Below are positions 21,840-32,958 of a stretch of 64,000 nt of DNA, piece after piece. Made by a program: the position numbers and the translations under genes. Location: the NCBI GenBank assembly GCA_026075535.2, contig AP026540.1, positions 13,745,480 through 13,809,479 on the forward strand. The letters are read 5' to 3'. Source of the stretch: Tricholoma matsutake (Eukaryota; Basidiomycota; Agaricomycetes; Agaricales; Tricholomataceae). Every line of letters begins with the position of its first letter. The first letter of the stretch is position 1. Below the pieces are notes generated by a model that was not told the DNA's origin, did not search any database, and saw only the letters and a program-made list of their open reading frames with translations.

Positions 21840-21877
21840 GTTTAACTTTAACTTTAACTTTAACTTTAACTTTATTA
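21840..21877. repeat. TTTAAC hexanucleotide repeat
   Basis: Five to six copies of tttaac in tandem. The copy number differs by an indel in module C2 (about 46108-46142), which shifts the mirror relation from 67983 to 67984. Confidence 0.9.
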
Positions 21878-22189
21878 TGTGGCTGCTTGCAAGCCCAATA
21901 TACTGCTGCAAATATATGACATGGTCATGTGACATCCCTGATTCACACACTCAGCGGGGCGAATTGGGGTGCCTGTGGTCTGAAATCAACCCTATCACGG
22001 TTAGCCTGGTGTCCAAACCCACAGTGTGTCAAACCCTACAGTGGTTGTCACTAGGTCATGACAACTGCTTTTAGTGTAAACAAATATAAATTCCACAAGT
22101 TACCCTACATCTTGCAAATAGTCTGACAGATATCACATTAAAATCACTTGACAGAATATTGCTGCGTGCAACAATCCTTGGCATGCTCG

Positions 22190-22338
22190 AGAGAGCATTG
22201 TACCCCCTTCTGCCCTCATGGATCCAACCCTAGGTGAGCACTGTACCCCCTTCTGACCCTATGGATCCAACCCTGTGGCCCCCTTCTGCCCCCATGGATC
22301 AAACCCTGTGGCCAACCCTGGGAGGTCCCATAACCATC
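22190..22338. repeat. ccccttctg...atggatccaaccct short repeats at the outer end of module C1
   Basis: Three or four imperfect copies of a 34-43 bp motif containing atggatccaaccct end at cccataacc (22338), where similarity to module C2 stops. The sequence between 21878 and 22190 is shared with C2 and shows no gene. Confidence 0.8.
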
Positions 22339-22339
22339 T

Positions 22340-24440
22340 CGACAACCATCACACTAGCCCTATCATTATCGACTTTTACCACGGGGTCTGGTGTGACGAA
22401 CTCGGGCGCTTCAGTTCCAGGATGAGGTGGCGTCGATGGTTTTGGCTGGGAGGCAGCGCTCGTTGAGGGTCACAAATGTCGTAACGGAATCCAACATGCC
22501 TTCTCCAAAGGCAAGCCAGTGCTATCGTTGTTAAATAGTTAGCTTCATGAGTTTGGAAACATGGTGTTGAGATCAATAAACTTACAATCTTTCCCTCAGC
22601 TGCTGGATGGGATAGGTGTTTAGGGTGTTAATAGCCAATGTGCTCATTAAAAAACATCAACGACGGTGTCCCCATTTGGAGAGAAATGGCTTCCCTTGAC
22701 AAAGCCCAAGTTACCCTGGTTGCCGCCTTTGAGAATCTGAACCTCCATGTGTCGATAAGGATTGTCGGTACACATGGCGATTTGTACATTATCCAATCTT
22801 CGGTGATCATGAGTGTTCCCAGGGTGAGACCTATGCCCTTTCGGGTCAACGATGTTAATCTCTGCCGCATTTGGAATTTGCAGGGTGGAAGATTTTGAGG
22901 CATCAAAGAATGTCTCTGGTAGATCCTTTCAATCAACATGAGCCATGCTCACAAATATCTACAGGCAGTGAATTATGAGCAAACCAATTTTTATACACCA
23001 AGATCTAGAGAGCCTGGAATACTCACTTCACGACCCTGCTGCTCTATCTGGTTTACATCGTGCCTACTTGTGTGTACAATTGAAATGGTCCTACTGTATA
23101 TTAGCAGGGATGCGTTGATGTTGTCTGAATTGATAACAAATCCTTGCGCTCTGCAATCAAGACCCTCAATAATTTCAATGAAATCACCTGGCTCAAATTG
23201 CTTTCAAATATCAGTAAGCTGAACTTCATGAATGACATTGTGATCTTCATTGGGAGTGAATCAGACTGTCAAATCCTTCACCTCCACAATGAATCCTGAA
23301 ATTCCCTGCAATGTGCCAGCTACCAGCGAACCCTGTCACCCACCCGAGAATGACATGGGAAGGGCTTCACTCTGGCCCAATGACTACTGCCATGAAAAAA
23401 GTCCAGCTCCTGTGAACTGGCAAGGATAGTTGTGCTAGACAGTTGAGTGAAAGGGATATTGGCGTGCAAAAGGCCATCAGCATAAAAGTGATTTTTGAAA
23501 AAAAGGAGTTGATTTTGTTTCTCCACTGAGCAAGCACCGAATGTTTGCTGAATTGCTAGTGGATCAAAAAGTGCCTGCGGAGGGCGAGGATCCCTCTTGC
23601 GCTTCTTGTTGTTTGTGAGAGTGATTTGGGGAACAAGTAAGACATTACATATCAAATATGCTTCATCCACGGACCCAAGACCATTCTGTGATCAAAGGTT
23701 GTATTCCATTCGATGACATGTTGAGAATGGGTCACAATCCTCAAGCTCCACAATATGTATAACACATGAGCTGTCTCTCATATGAGCAACCCTGGGGATC
23801 CCACGTAGAATGGTGCTGACATCAGACAATAGTCTAGCTTCGATGTAAATGTGGGAGTGAATTGAATCCCGAGTAAACACTGAAAGGATGCCATTTGAGG
23901 AGCCTGGGACAAGTGATTTCTGAAGGATCGTCCCACTCGCAACCCTCCTGAAGAAACAGTAAGCTCAAGCAAAGATGCAAAGTACCACCTTTACCTTTAC
24001 TGGAACACACTATATCACGTCCTCCTCCATGGGGAGACGACTAGCCAAATTATCGTCAAGACCATGAGCAGAGATTTGCTCAACTTCGGAAGCCGCAAGA
24101 TGCCTACATTGGATGTCTAGTGCAATTTCCTGTAAGAATTCCGGACTGCTGTCCTCTTGCCAATTGTCTAGGACATCCCAACGATATAGACCACACTGAG
24201 ACTTGTTATCCTTGTTATCCTCAACAACAAATTCTATACAGGCATGATAAACATAAGTGAATTGAAAGTAGGGTCAAAGAACACACCGTAGTCGCCTTCA
24301 CTTTCGAATGCATCATCTTCACCCCCTTCATCAACCTTGCTTCAATGTCCAAGAACTTTGTGATATCAGTCAACATTAATCTGGGGTACAGATTCCTGCA
24401 AAAAGAAGTGTCGATATAGCTATGGAGGTGTGTAAGTTCC
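22340..24440 (-). pseudogene. Spt5-like (NGN/KOW) gene, decayed
   Basis: Minus-strand pieces in N-to-C order resemble an Spt5-type transcription elongation factor. There is an acidic N-terminal part with FVVEDNKDNKSQCGLYRW (about 24170-24235), then HIYIEARLLSDVSTILRGIP (about 23795-23855), which fits the NGN domain. KOW-like Gly/Val-rich segments follow (GTLQGISGFIVEVKDLTV near 23265-23320, PGDFIEIIEGLDCRAQGFVI near 23140-23200, KGGNQGNLGFVKG near 22690-22730). Stops and frame changes interrupt the reading, although some may be introns. Spt5 acts with RNA polymerase II, but this copy is probably a relic. N-terminal fragments of the same family sit at the edges of all three module A copies. 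Confidence 0.55.
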
Positions 24441-24469
24441 ATGGGGAAGTTCCGATCATAATCGAGAAG

Positions 24470-24855
24470 AAGAGCAGAAGCAAACCTTTAGAGCAGTTTG
24501 TGGAGGACAGTCATGGGACAAGAATATCGTGAAGGTGGAGAAGCCAGTGGAGGAATGGGTGCCAAAAGTGTATCATGAACATTTGTCAGTGTTCCAAAAG
24601 AAGGAGTCTGAGCGAATGCCGGTGCGGAAGCCATGGGATCATGCGATTGAGATGAAGCCAGGGTTTGTGCCAAAGAAGTCAAAGGTATATCCGTTATCTC
24701 CGATGGAACAAGAAGAAGTGGATGCATTCCTGAAGGAGCAATTGCACAAAGGATACATATGACCTTCGAAATCACCGCAGACGTCACCAATATTCTTCGT
24801 GCCCAAAAAAGACCAAAGGAAGAGGATGTGTACCGATTATAGGTATCTGAAAGAA
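24470..24855 (+). mobile_element. Ty3/gypsy fragment (protease-RT linker and start of RT)
   Basis: A plus-strand fragment about 95% identical by eye to the reverse complement of 44390-44790 in the chromovirus below. It carries the linker ending in EQLHKGYI and then, after an in-frame TGA, the first RT motif region ([22 protein letters not shown]). No LTR is attached. It records an earlier insertion of the same element family near the outer end of module C1. Confidence 0.85.
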
Positions 24856-25015
24856 TGTACATATGTTGTGATCTATAAATACATCATGTTCTATTTTATA
24901 TGTGATGCGCTAACATGATGCACTAGGATTGACTATCCCAACACCTTTGATGCATGTAGACCTAGAAAGAGAGTGTTTATTGTTTACTGACACTTCTCTT
25001 TCAGTAATGTGGCTT
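24856..25015. other. AT-rich spacer left of the copia element
   Basis: No gene seen. It contains acctttgatgcatgtagacc at about 24945, which recurs right of the copia element at 30218, so the element inserted into a locally repeated sequence. Confidence 0.5.
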
Positions 25016-25020
25016 AGTCA

Positions 25021-25382
25021 GGTAAGAGTAGCTAAACGTAGCAGTATGAGACTCAGTGTTTGCGCGCAAGAGCAAGAGCACAACAGCTAAATATATTTAC
25101 CTAAACGTAGCATTATGAGACTAAAGGTAAATGTAAGTACAAGAATATAAATAAAGTAAGGTAAAAGTATTCACCTCAGTGTTTGCACGCGAGAGCGAGA
25201 GCACAACAGCTGAGGTGAGGTTATGAAAAGTAACAAGGTTATAAACTACAACTAACTGTGTCATAAGGTACAGTAGTTAGGTGTACATCAAAGGCAACAA
25301 GGGGTCAAATAAGGAAGTATGGGTACATACGAGCGTTTCACAGAACGGTGCTTGGAACAGAGCACAGCTTGCTAATCCAACA
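25021..25382 (-). repeat. copia 3' LTR (362 bp)
   Basis: Compared by eye with the 5' LTR (29774-30135) it has the same length and about 23 differences, nearly all transitions. That implies an old insertion, or C-to-T decay at methylated cytosines. Confidence 0.93.
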
Positions 25383-25389
25383 CTCCCCC

Positions 25390-26155
25390 TCAAGCTTGCG
25401 AGAGTCCAAGCTGTGACACAAAGTGCTTGACTTTTACTGAGGGAAGGGCTTTAGTGAGGGTGTCGGCTACCATGTCATCAGTAGGGCAGTAAACGAGCCA
25501 AATGGAGCCTTTTTCAATGATCCAACGGATGAAATGGAAACGAATGTCGATGTGCTTGGACCTAGCATGATACTGATGGTCCTGAGTAAGTGCAATGGCG
25601 GACTGATTGTCCAAGAAGAGGGTGGTGGCATCGAGGTCGGTTGCAAAAAGCTGTGTGATAAGGGAATGCAGCCACAAGGCTTCTTTGGCAGCATGGGTAG
25701 CGGCGATGTACTCGCTCTTGGTCGTTGAGAGGGAAATGATTTCTTGATGTTTAGCACTCCACAAAATGGCGCCACCATGAAGAAGGAAAGTGTACCCCGA
25801 AATGGCATGATGATTCTCAGCCATATTTCCATCAGCATCGGCAAACCCTGTTAACTCCCCCTCAGATCCACCATACGTCAACCAGAGGTCGTTTGTGCCC
25901 TTCAAGTAACGGAAGATGTGTTTGACGGCTTCCCAGTGTGCCCAGCCAGGTTTGATCGAAAAATGCGAGACAGTTTGGACTGCAAAAGAAATATCTGGGC
26001 GAGTGCCGAGCAAGGCATACATAAGCGAACCAACGGCTTCGTGGTATGGGATATCACACATCTGGGCAAATTTGGCAGTGGTAGAAGGTGCTTCAGCAGT
26101 CAAAAGACGAATGTGGGTTTCCATGGGGGTGGATGCCAGTTTGAGGTCTATCGAT
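25390..26155 (-). pseudogene. copia RNase H segment
   Basis: Encodes the end of RT and RNase H of the copia polyprotein: YLKGTNDLWLTY, GFADADGNMAENHHAISGYT with the first catalytic Asp, SLSTTKSEYIAA, LFLDNQSAIAL and HARSKHIDIRFHFIR. It is out of frame with the upstream polyprotein: the RT frame ends YIDSIIHR-stop near 26148, while the family continues into a STPMETHIRL-like segment in this frame. A small indel near 26150 therefore separates RT from RNase H. Confidence 0.9.
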
Positions 26156-29100
26156 GGATGATGGAGTCGATGTAGGAACGCTGGGAGATGCAGATGGTGC
26201 GATGTTCACGGTCGCGGTGAATTTCAATGCCCAGGAGCCAGTGAAGTTCACCAAGGTCAGTGTTTTCAACATGTTGGGCAATGTTCTTTTTGAAGTTTGA
26301 CACTAGGGTGATTGTCGAGGCTGCAATTGTGCAATCATCAACATGAACAAGAATTACAATGAGATTTCGTCCCTCATGACGAAAGAAGACTGCCTGATCA
26401 ACATCACAATGAGAAAATCCAAGCTTTTTGAGGATACCAACGAGTTTGTGATACCAACGATGTCCAGACTGTTTGAGGCCGTAGAGGGTTTTGCAAAGGT
26501 GCCAGACTTGGCCGGTGGAGTTGGGAGCTGGATAGCCAGGAGGTTGTTTCATGTAGATCTGTTTGTGCGAGGTGAGTTCACCATTCAGATAGGCGCCTTT
26601 GATGTCAATTTGATGAAGCTCGAGATCCAAATGGGCAGCCATGGCAAGAACAGTGTGGATGGAGGCAAGTTTCACAACAGGAGCGAATGTGTCGAAGTAA
26701 TCAACACCGGGAACTTGGGAGAAACCTTGAGCAACAAGACGACCTTTGTAGCAAACGACATTTCTGGCCGCATCCTTCTTCGCTCGAAAAACCCACTTCG
26801 AACCAACAATGTTCGCATCTGCAGGTGGTTCAACAAGCTCATAGGTCCCCATCTCCTTTAGAGTTGCCAACTCTTCATAGATGGCCTTCTCCCACAGCAG
26901 CCAGTCAGGATGGTGCTTTGCTTCAGCCAAAGACCTTGGCTCCAAAGCTTCAACATCACTAGTTTTAGCAGCCATTGTGTACTCCTCAGCAAAGTCAGCA
27001 GCCATGATCCAATCTGCTGTTCCCTCCCCCTCAAACACAGCTGTCGGCAACTGGATTCCAGATGTGATCTGGGGGTCGGACGGTCTTGCAGAGCTAACTC
27101 CATGCCCGGAAAGGATGTCCTGGATATGCCGGCTGGGTTTTCGAATGCGCCTAGCAGGAAGTTCAACTTCAGGAGGTGTTTCGGGCTGAGCAGGTGCAGG
27201 AGCCACAGTGGTGGGAGGTGGAACAGTTGAGGTTGATGGTGCCGAGGTAAGTGGGTTAGAGGACGACTCAACAAAGTCAAAATCCTCCCCCTTGAGACAT
27301 CCTGCTGACATACACATTTTGTCGAAGTAGACGTTGCGTTCCGTGGTCACAGTTTGACTGTCAGGCCAATACACATGGCATCCATTGCTCTTGTCGTCGA
27401 TACCAATCCAACAACCTTCCCTCACACAGCCACCAAGTTTATCCCCACCCTCGATGCGCACCCAACACTTTTCACCCCACTCATGAACATTCCTCAGGTC
27501 CGGTTTCTTTCCAAATGCAGCCTCGAAAGGGGTTTTACCAGCTACAGCCTTTGTCAATGTTCGGTTCATCAACCAAACAACATGACATGCAGCTTCACCC
27601 CACAGCATCCTCAGGAGACCACTTGCATGCAGCAGCGCCCGGATGTGCTCCATGATTGTGTGATTTCGACGCTCAGCAACTCCATTTTCCTGCGGCGTGT
27701 TGTGAACTGTGAGTTTCTGCTCAGTACCTTTGGACTTCAGGTACAGCATGAATTCCTTCCCCATGTATTCACCGCCACGATCTGAGTGCAAAACCTTGAT
27801 AGGTTTCTTCATCTGCATCTCACACCAGGCCTCGTACTCTTTGTAGGCATTGGGAGCATCAGATTTCTTGGCGAGAAGGTGAAGGTGAGTAAAACAAGTC
27901 GAATCATCAACAAACGTAACATAATAATGCCTTCCACCTTTTGTAGCCACCGGAGCTGGTCCCCACAAATCAGAGTGAACTTCAGCTCCAAACTCCGTTG
28001 CACGCTCCCCCTGTCGAGTCTTTGCAACAGGCTTCCGAGTAGCCTTCGCATACACACAAGACTCGCAAAAGAAATCCTCACCCGATGCTGTGGTCTCAAG
28101 TCGAAGACCTGTCATGAAACCATCCTGGGCAAGCTTCTTCACCACATTTGGAGATATGTGTCCAAGGCGATGGTGCAGTTGATCCAATGTGAGTACCTCC
28201 TCTGCTGCGCAGGCAGATTCCAGCTCATGGTCAACACGATACAGTCCACAACTATTCTTCAGGACTTCACCCACTTTTTTGCCACCCGGCCCTGTTATGA
28301 TACACTTCCCACCTCCAAAGGTTACATTGAAGCCCATATCATCCAGACAGCCAACCGAGACAAGTGTGTACCCCACCTCAGGAGAATACAACACTTCAGT
28401 GAGTCGCAAATCAGAACTGACAGCACCATTAGGTATGTCAACCACCAACTCCCCCTTTCCAACAGCCAAAAAACCATGTTTATTCGCAGCCTTGAAATGT
28501 TTTGGGGAAATTGTCATGAAGTTTTCCATATCATTTCGATAAGGGGAAAGATGTTGTGAAGTTCCAGAGTCAAATATTTCGGCACGAGGTGAGTCCACAG
28601 GGTCGTTATCAGCACCAACATGTGCTACGACATCTGAGTCAACACTTTCTGAGCCTGAGTCAACACTGATGAGCAAGCTGCTCCAATCAGCCTCAGGTAA
28701 CTCCTCAGAAAACCAGTTGCAATCCACTATCTCATTCTCAGCCACCTCTGAAAACCAATCATCTTCACTATCAGGCATATCCTCCACATCCAATCCCTCC
28801 AAAGAATTAGACACAGCCTGCAAGTCAGGCAATGAGTCATCATCATTGAAGCCAAAATGCATTTCAACAAAGAATGCTGCTTCAGCCTCAGAATCAGAAT
28901 CGGACTGTATAGCGGCATTGGCTGAGCCCCCCTTTTTGGATGAGGTGCCCTTTTCACCACCTGAGAACTTTGGCGGCTTTGTGCACTTGTCCTTGAAGTG
29001 ACCTTTCTCCCCACAGTTCCAGCATATGCCCCGAGGTTTCTTCGACTTCCCATTCCCAGGAGTGACAGCTAAAGCTTCGTCCTGGCTATCTGCCTTTGTT

Positions 29101-29432
29101 GCTTTGCTGCAATTTGAGCGGTGTGTGGCATTATGCTCATACTCCTCGGAGATAATGGAAATGAGGGTGTCTGGCTTCACTTCCTTCTTTGGGTCATTGA
29201 CACAGGCAGCAGCAACAAGACTAGAGGCAAAGTTGGCAAGGGAAGGGGGGAGACAGCTGATAATGGTGGACCGATAGTCCTTTTCCTCAATAGTGATACC
29301 GATGGGGGTGAGCTTCTCATGTTCGACACGAAGCTGATCAAGAAACTCCCGAACATTGCCTTTTTGGGGGCTCTTTGACTGCAGGAAGTTCAGTTTGGGC
29401 AAACATGCCCCTCTCCGAAAACTCTGCGACAA
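26148..29432 (-). CDS. copia Gag-Pol (late Gag, protease, integrase, reverse transcriptase)
   Basis: A 1,094-codon frame. In order it shows a Gag end, the nucleocapsid zinc knuckle CWNCGEKGHFKDKC, and an aspartic protease FDSGTSQHLS. The integrase follows, with HHRLGH, CESC, VHSDLWGP, TFVDDST and PQENGVAERRNHTI giving the DDE residues. Reverse transcriptase has KWVFRAKKD, QIDIKGAYLNGEL, YGLKQSGHRWYH and VILVHVDDC. It acts in a cytoplasmic particle to copy and integrate the element. It is broken from early Gag (29338-29745) by a frame change near 29390 and from RNase H near 26150. Confidence 0.95.
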   Translation of the reverse strand: MSQSFRRGACLPKLNFLQSKSPQKGNVREFLDQLRVEHEKLTPIGITIEEKDYRSTIISCLPPSLANFASSLVAAACVNDPKKEVKPDTLISIISEEYEHNATHRSNCSKATKADSQDEALAVTPGNGKSKKPRGICWNCGEKGHFKDKCTKPPKFSGGEKGTSSKKGGSANAAIQSDSDSEAEAAFFVEMHFGFNDDDSLPDLQAVSNSLEGLDVEDMPDSEDDWFSEVAENEIVDCNWFSEELPEADWSSLLISVDSGSESVDSDVVAHVGADNDPVDSPRAEIFDSGTSQHLSPYRNDMENFMTISPKHFKAANKHGFLAVGKGELVVDIPNGAVSSDLRLTEVLYSPEVGYTLVSVGCLDDMGFNVTFGGGKCIITGPGGKKVGEVLKNSCGLYRVDHELESACAAEEVLTLDQLHHRLGHISPNVVKKLAQDGFMTGLRLETTASGEDFFCESCVYAKATRKPVAKTRQGERATEFGAEVHSDLWGPAPVATKGGRHYYVTFVDDSTCFTHLHLLAKKSDAPNAYKEYEAWCEMQMKKPIKVLHSDRGGEYMGKEFMLYLKSKGTEQKLTVHNTPQENGVAERRNHTIMEHIRALLHASGLLRMLWGEAACHVVWLMNRTLTKAVAGKTPFEAAFGKKPDLRNVHEWGEKCWVRIEGGDKLGGCVREGCWIGIDDKSNGCHVYWPDSQTVTTERNVYFDKMCMSAGCLKGEDFDFVESSSNPLTSAPSTSTVPPPTTVAPAPAQPETPPEVELPARRIRKPSRHIQDILSGHGVSSARPSDPQITSGIQLPTAVFEGEGTADWIMAADFAEEYTMAAKTSDVEALEPRSLAEAKHHPDWLLWEKAIYEELATLKEMGTYELVEPPADANIVGSKWVFRAKKDAARNVVCYKGRLVAQGFSQVPGVDYFDTFAPVVKLASIHTVLAMAAHLDLELHQIDIKGAYLNGELTSHKQIYMKQPPGYPAPNSTGQVWHLCKTLYGLKQSGHRWYHKLVGILKKLGFSHCDVDQAVFFRHEGRNLIVILVHVDDCTIAASTITLVSNFKKNIAQHVENTDLGELHWLLGIEIHRDREHRTICISQRSYIDSIIHR

Positions 29433-29745
29433 TCACCTCCCAACAATCCTTCACGTGTGCGTGGCTGTGCACAAGGATCAGCGCGGAGTCAGGGATCTTC
29501 TGTGTGAGCAGGGACTTCGCGGTACGCTCATTCTTGTTCCAGAGGGTGAGAGCTTCTGTTTCAGTGTCAGTAGCTGGAGAACCAACAGTGGGACAGGGAG
29601 TGGTGCCATCAAAATGGCCCCAGAAGCCCTTGGCATCAAGTGCATCCTGGAAACAGAGCTTGAAGATTGTCCAGTTCAGGCCAGAAGGCTCGAGCTTAGG
29701 GACAGATGAAGGGAGGAGGTCGGTAGTAGTCAGAGTAGTTGACAT
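29338..29745 (-). pseudogene. copia Gag N-terminal part
   Basis: Starts MSTTLTTTDLLPSS and includes the family-typical LEPSGLNWTIFKLCFQDAL stretch. It leaves frame after FSERGMFAQTEL, where other copia Gags continue in the frame now read at 26148-29432. The overlap of the two frames at 29338-29432 places the indel there. Confidence 0.88.
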
Positions 29746-29773
29746 TTCAGCAGGGGATCAGGGCCCAATAACC

Positions 29774-30135
29774 TGTAAGAGTAGCTAAACGTAGCATTAC
29801 GAGACTCAGTGTTTGTGTGCAAGAGCGAGAGTACAACAGCTAAATATATTTACCTAAACGTAGCGTTACGAGACCAAAGGTAAATGTAAGTACAAGAATA
29901 TAAATAAAGTAAGGTAAAAGTATTCACCTCAGTGTTTGCGTGCGAGAGCGAGAGCACAACAGCTGAGGTGAGGTTACAAAAAGTAACAAAGTTATAAACT
30001 ACAACTAACTGCGTCATAAGGTACAGTAGTTAGGTGTACATCAAAGGCAACAAGGGATCGAATAAGGAAGTATGGGTACATATGAGCGTTTCACGGAACA
30101 GTGCTTGGAATGGAGCACAGCTTGCTAATCCAACA
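29774..30135 (-). repeat. copia 5' LTR (362 bp)
   Basis: Begins TGTTGGATTAGC (element strand, from 30135) and ends GCTACTCTTACA at 29774, so it has intact TG...CA ends. The primer-binding region follows immediately inward (ggttattgggccctgatc on the element strand), but its tRNA partner was not identified. Confidence 0.93.
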
Positions 30136-30210
30136 AGTCACAGTCATCTTCAGCTGGGAAGAATGAGGATCACAAGTAGGGAAGGTGCCTTGACCCTGAG
30201 ACAATGTGGT

Positions 30211-30405
30211 CTTACATACCTTTGATGCATGTAGACCTAGAAAGAGAGAGTGAGAGTGAGAAGAGTCAATAAACAAACACAACATGGATATGAGCAGGGA
30301 ACATACCGGGTCTGATACCTTTGACACACATAGACCTAGACAAGAGAGAGAGAGAACAGTCAATAAACAAATGAAAAATGGATATGAGCAGGGAACATAC
30401 CAGGT
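30211..30405. repeat. 99-bp tandem duplication
   Basis: Two imperfect copies of a unit start acctttga..catgtagacctag (30218) and acctttgacacacatagacc (30317) and end with atatgagcagggaacatacc. Both contain ga-rich runs. A single partial copy lies at 24945-24975, left of the copia element. Confidence 0.8.
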
Positions 30406-31067
30406 ATGTCCTGTCCTCATAAGGTTTCGCCACAGACTAGGATGATACCCACAGATTACTTGTATAAAGTGCCAGTTCCCACAACTGCCCACAGGATGGG
30501 CATGGGTGGGCACTAGTGGGCACTTCCATTCACAAATTTGAAATTTAATATTTCTAGGTGGTGAAATCTCTATTAGAATGTTTGCCTTTCATGATCTTGA
30601 AAACCTAATGTGAAATTATTACTTTCACTATACCAATCAGGAGATTGAAAGCTAGCCTTTCAGATTTCTGAAACTATTTCTGCAGATTGAAACCCAGGCC
30701 CTCCACTCCAAGAATGTTAAACTGAACAGCTGCTGAAAGGCTTGTTGAAAGTCTTTGTGAAAGTCACGCTTTCACACAGACTTTGACCAACCAGAAAGAA
30801 ATTCTTTTACGGATCAGAAAGCATGACCCAAAAATAAAACTTTCTGATCTAATTTCTGAAACCCTTTCAGGCAATTGATAAGTTAAATATCACCTTACAG
30901 AAATACTTCCAGTATCTACACTGAAATGTCATGAGAAATTAAACCAGAAATATTGATTTTCAAAGTATATTTCTAATGGGTAATTTTTTGAATTTCTGTT
31001 TGTAGAAATTTAGTCTCAAATATAATATTTCACAAAGAATTTCTAACTATATTTCAGAAAGGAGAAA
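30406..31067. other. AT-rich stretch rich in AGAAAT/ATTTCT words
   Basis: No gene. From about 30540 onward the words tttctga, agaaat and gaaag recur in both orientations every 20-40 bp, as in a decayed foldback or MITE-like sequence. No clean terminal repeats or target duplication were found. Confidence 0.4.
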
Positions 31068-31457
31068 TTATGAGGCTGGCCTTGTGTAATATGGTTGCCC
31101 AGCATCAGGATTTGGAAACCTGACAATTACTAATATGGATTCAGGTGAGTTGATTTCATCATCCACAATCACCTGAGGTGAACGATCCGGCCTCTCATGT
31201 TCTATTCCGCCTGCCTGCTCGGCATTCGCAGCATCAAGATCTTCTTCATCTGCATCACTTTCCCCCAATTCCTCATCACTTCCACCCTCGCCATTCCCAT
31301 TGTCTTCATCAATACCCCTCGTATCGACATTCTCGCCGTTAGCCTGGGAGGAACACATAATACATATCATCCATTGAAAAGCATTGGTTTCATAGTCCTG
31401 GTACCAGCTGAAGAAGTTGCCAGAGAGATCCACAGGAAATGACATTTCAGCCTCCAC
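31068..31457 (-). CDS. acidic hypothetical protein, fragment
   Basis: A 129-residue frame starts MEAEMSFPVDL and has an acidic middle (Asp/Glu/Gly-rich, residues about 50-85). No domain is recognised. It stands alone between repeats, so it is either an exon of a lost gene or a small unknown protein. Confidence 0.3.
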   Translation of the reverse strand: MEAEMSFPVDLSGNFFSWYQDYETNAFQWMICIMCSSQANGENVDTRGIDEDNGNGEGGSDEELGESDADEEDLDAANAEQAGGIEHERPDRSPQVIVDDEINSPESILVIVRFPNPDAGQPYYTRPAS

Positions 31458-31881
31458 TCATTCATATGTGTGCTTTGACATCCACTACAGGTGATAGTCA
31501 TATGGAGCGAGAAGAGCAAGAAGTGGGATTTGTGGCTGGATGGGACAAATATGCCATGGTGGTTGGTGGTTAACAGAATGGGAATCTTGTGGTGGTTTTG
31601 TATTTCCTCCTTTCCCTTCAATATGTTCCTGGTCCTATGAATTTGGCATCACGTCCAGGCAGATAATGATGTAGGATATCTACACTGCGATCTATTCGTA
31701 TACACAAACAATAGTATCCCGATTTTCACTACGAAACGTTCAAAATTCGGCTCATTCTCCTTATTTTCCAAGCGTCTTTGCATTCTCGCTGAATCCTTAA
31801 CTGCTACCTGCCTCCAATTGCTGTAAGTGTTGTCATGTCAGCTGGACTAATCCAATGGGTCCCTTTCTCGGTTGTAAGTTG

Positions 31882-32455
31882 CTACTGTGAGACGAGGAGA
31901 CTTTCTGGCTTATGTACCAGATCAATGACCACTGCCCAAACTGACTTTTTCATACCTCGACGCCTCCGCGCATTCTTCAGATACTTCATCTCTCGTAACA
32001 TACACCTAGCATCTTCCGCGGTGCGAAGTGGACATGGAGTTGAACGCTTGTCATCATCGCACGATCGCCATCCTATCTTTCTGGTTGTTTGATTGATGTG
32101 TAGCTTTTTGGTGATGTGGGTGAGGAAATCATTGGGGGCTATGTCGCATGGAACCGACAAGGTACTCTCGATACTTTCGTGGCCCAATGGTGTGCATGGT
32201 GCTCTAACAATGTATACTTCTAGCTTTTCTTCCTCTTGTAGGTTAGGCAGGGCGTTCAAATGAACAACTACCATGTGCATTGAGTCCCCAAAGCTCAAGA
32301 GTTGAAGACTCAAGTGACTGAAGACTTACGTGGTTCATCATAAACACTATAGCAATCCCAGGCTCCTCCAGTATGTCGCCGCCGAAATGAATCACCCATG
32401 CACTGGGCAGACTTGTGATCGCCCAAGGCAAGAAGAGGTCCATAGCAATATTCAT
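31882..32455 (-). CDS. hypothetical protein, probably two exons
   Basis: The minus-strand frame 31882-32313 reads through a plausible globular segment (IAPNDFLTHITKKLHINQTT then KIGWRSCDDDKR) and a basic segment (KYLKNARRRRGMKKSVWAVV). An upstream frame (32243-32455) may provide the first exon. The pattern resembles unnamed Agaricomycete proteins found near transposons, but no function can be given. Confidence 0.35.
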
Positions 32456-32704
32456 CAGAATAAGGATCCATAATGAACGCTGAGGTTTCTCATGGACAAA
32501 ATGTTTTGAAAGGTCAGTGAGCCGGACTTAGACCTCGATCGATCCAAGGCCCCAAGTTGGACAAGTAAATTAGGATTAGTGCGGCGCTAGTAATCTCTCC
32601 ATCCGCTCTGCAACTGTTCACTTGACCCAAAACTATTCACGACGTTCCATCCAGACTACGCATCTCTATCTGGTCTGTTGTTTACTCATCCCATGCCGGG
32701 CGAC

Positions 32705-32932
32705 TGTTGGCATCAGCAAACTCTGGGTGAACTCAGTAGCACTACATAGCGTTGTATAGCGCCATAGCATTGAGAACGTCGTAGAAGCACATCGTACTAG
32801 TAATTACATAAGTAGCACATAGCACAGTTAGCCGAGAGTATATAACCGCTTTTAGCTATATTATTATTATTATTATTTTGTTCCTACTTCAATTATCGAC
32901 ATCTATCGACACCGAACTAATGCTTGAACATC
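32705..32932 (+). mobile_element. possible solo LTR
   Basis: The stretch starts tgttggcatcag, contains a TATA-like tatataa at about 32838-32845 and a tta-triplet run, and ends gcttgaaca, which fits LTR ends TG...CA. No matching second LTR is in the window and no target-site duplication is evident, so this is a guess from composition and ends only. Confidence 0.3.
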
Positions 32933-32958
32933 CGCGCTGTTGATCATCTTCCGAAGTT

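Larger units (their letters stand above)
25016..30140 (-). mobile_element. Ty1/copia LTR retrotransposon, complete but frameshifted
   Basis: A full-length element (25021-30135) lies on the minus strand, flanked by 5-bp target duplications agtca (25016-25020 and 30136-30140). LTRs are 362 bp each and begin TGTTGGATTAGC on the element strand. A purine tract (gcttgagggggag) abuts the 3' LTR. Gag, protease, integrase, RT and RNase H are in copia order. At least two frame changes make it probably inactive. The outer terminal base of the 3' LTR is mutated. Confidence 0.95.
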
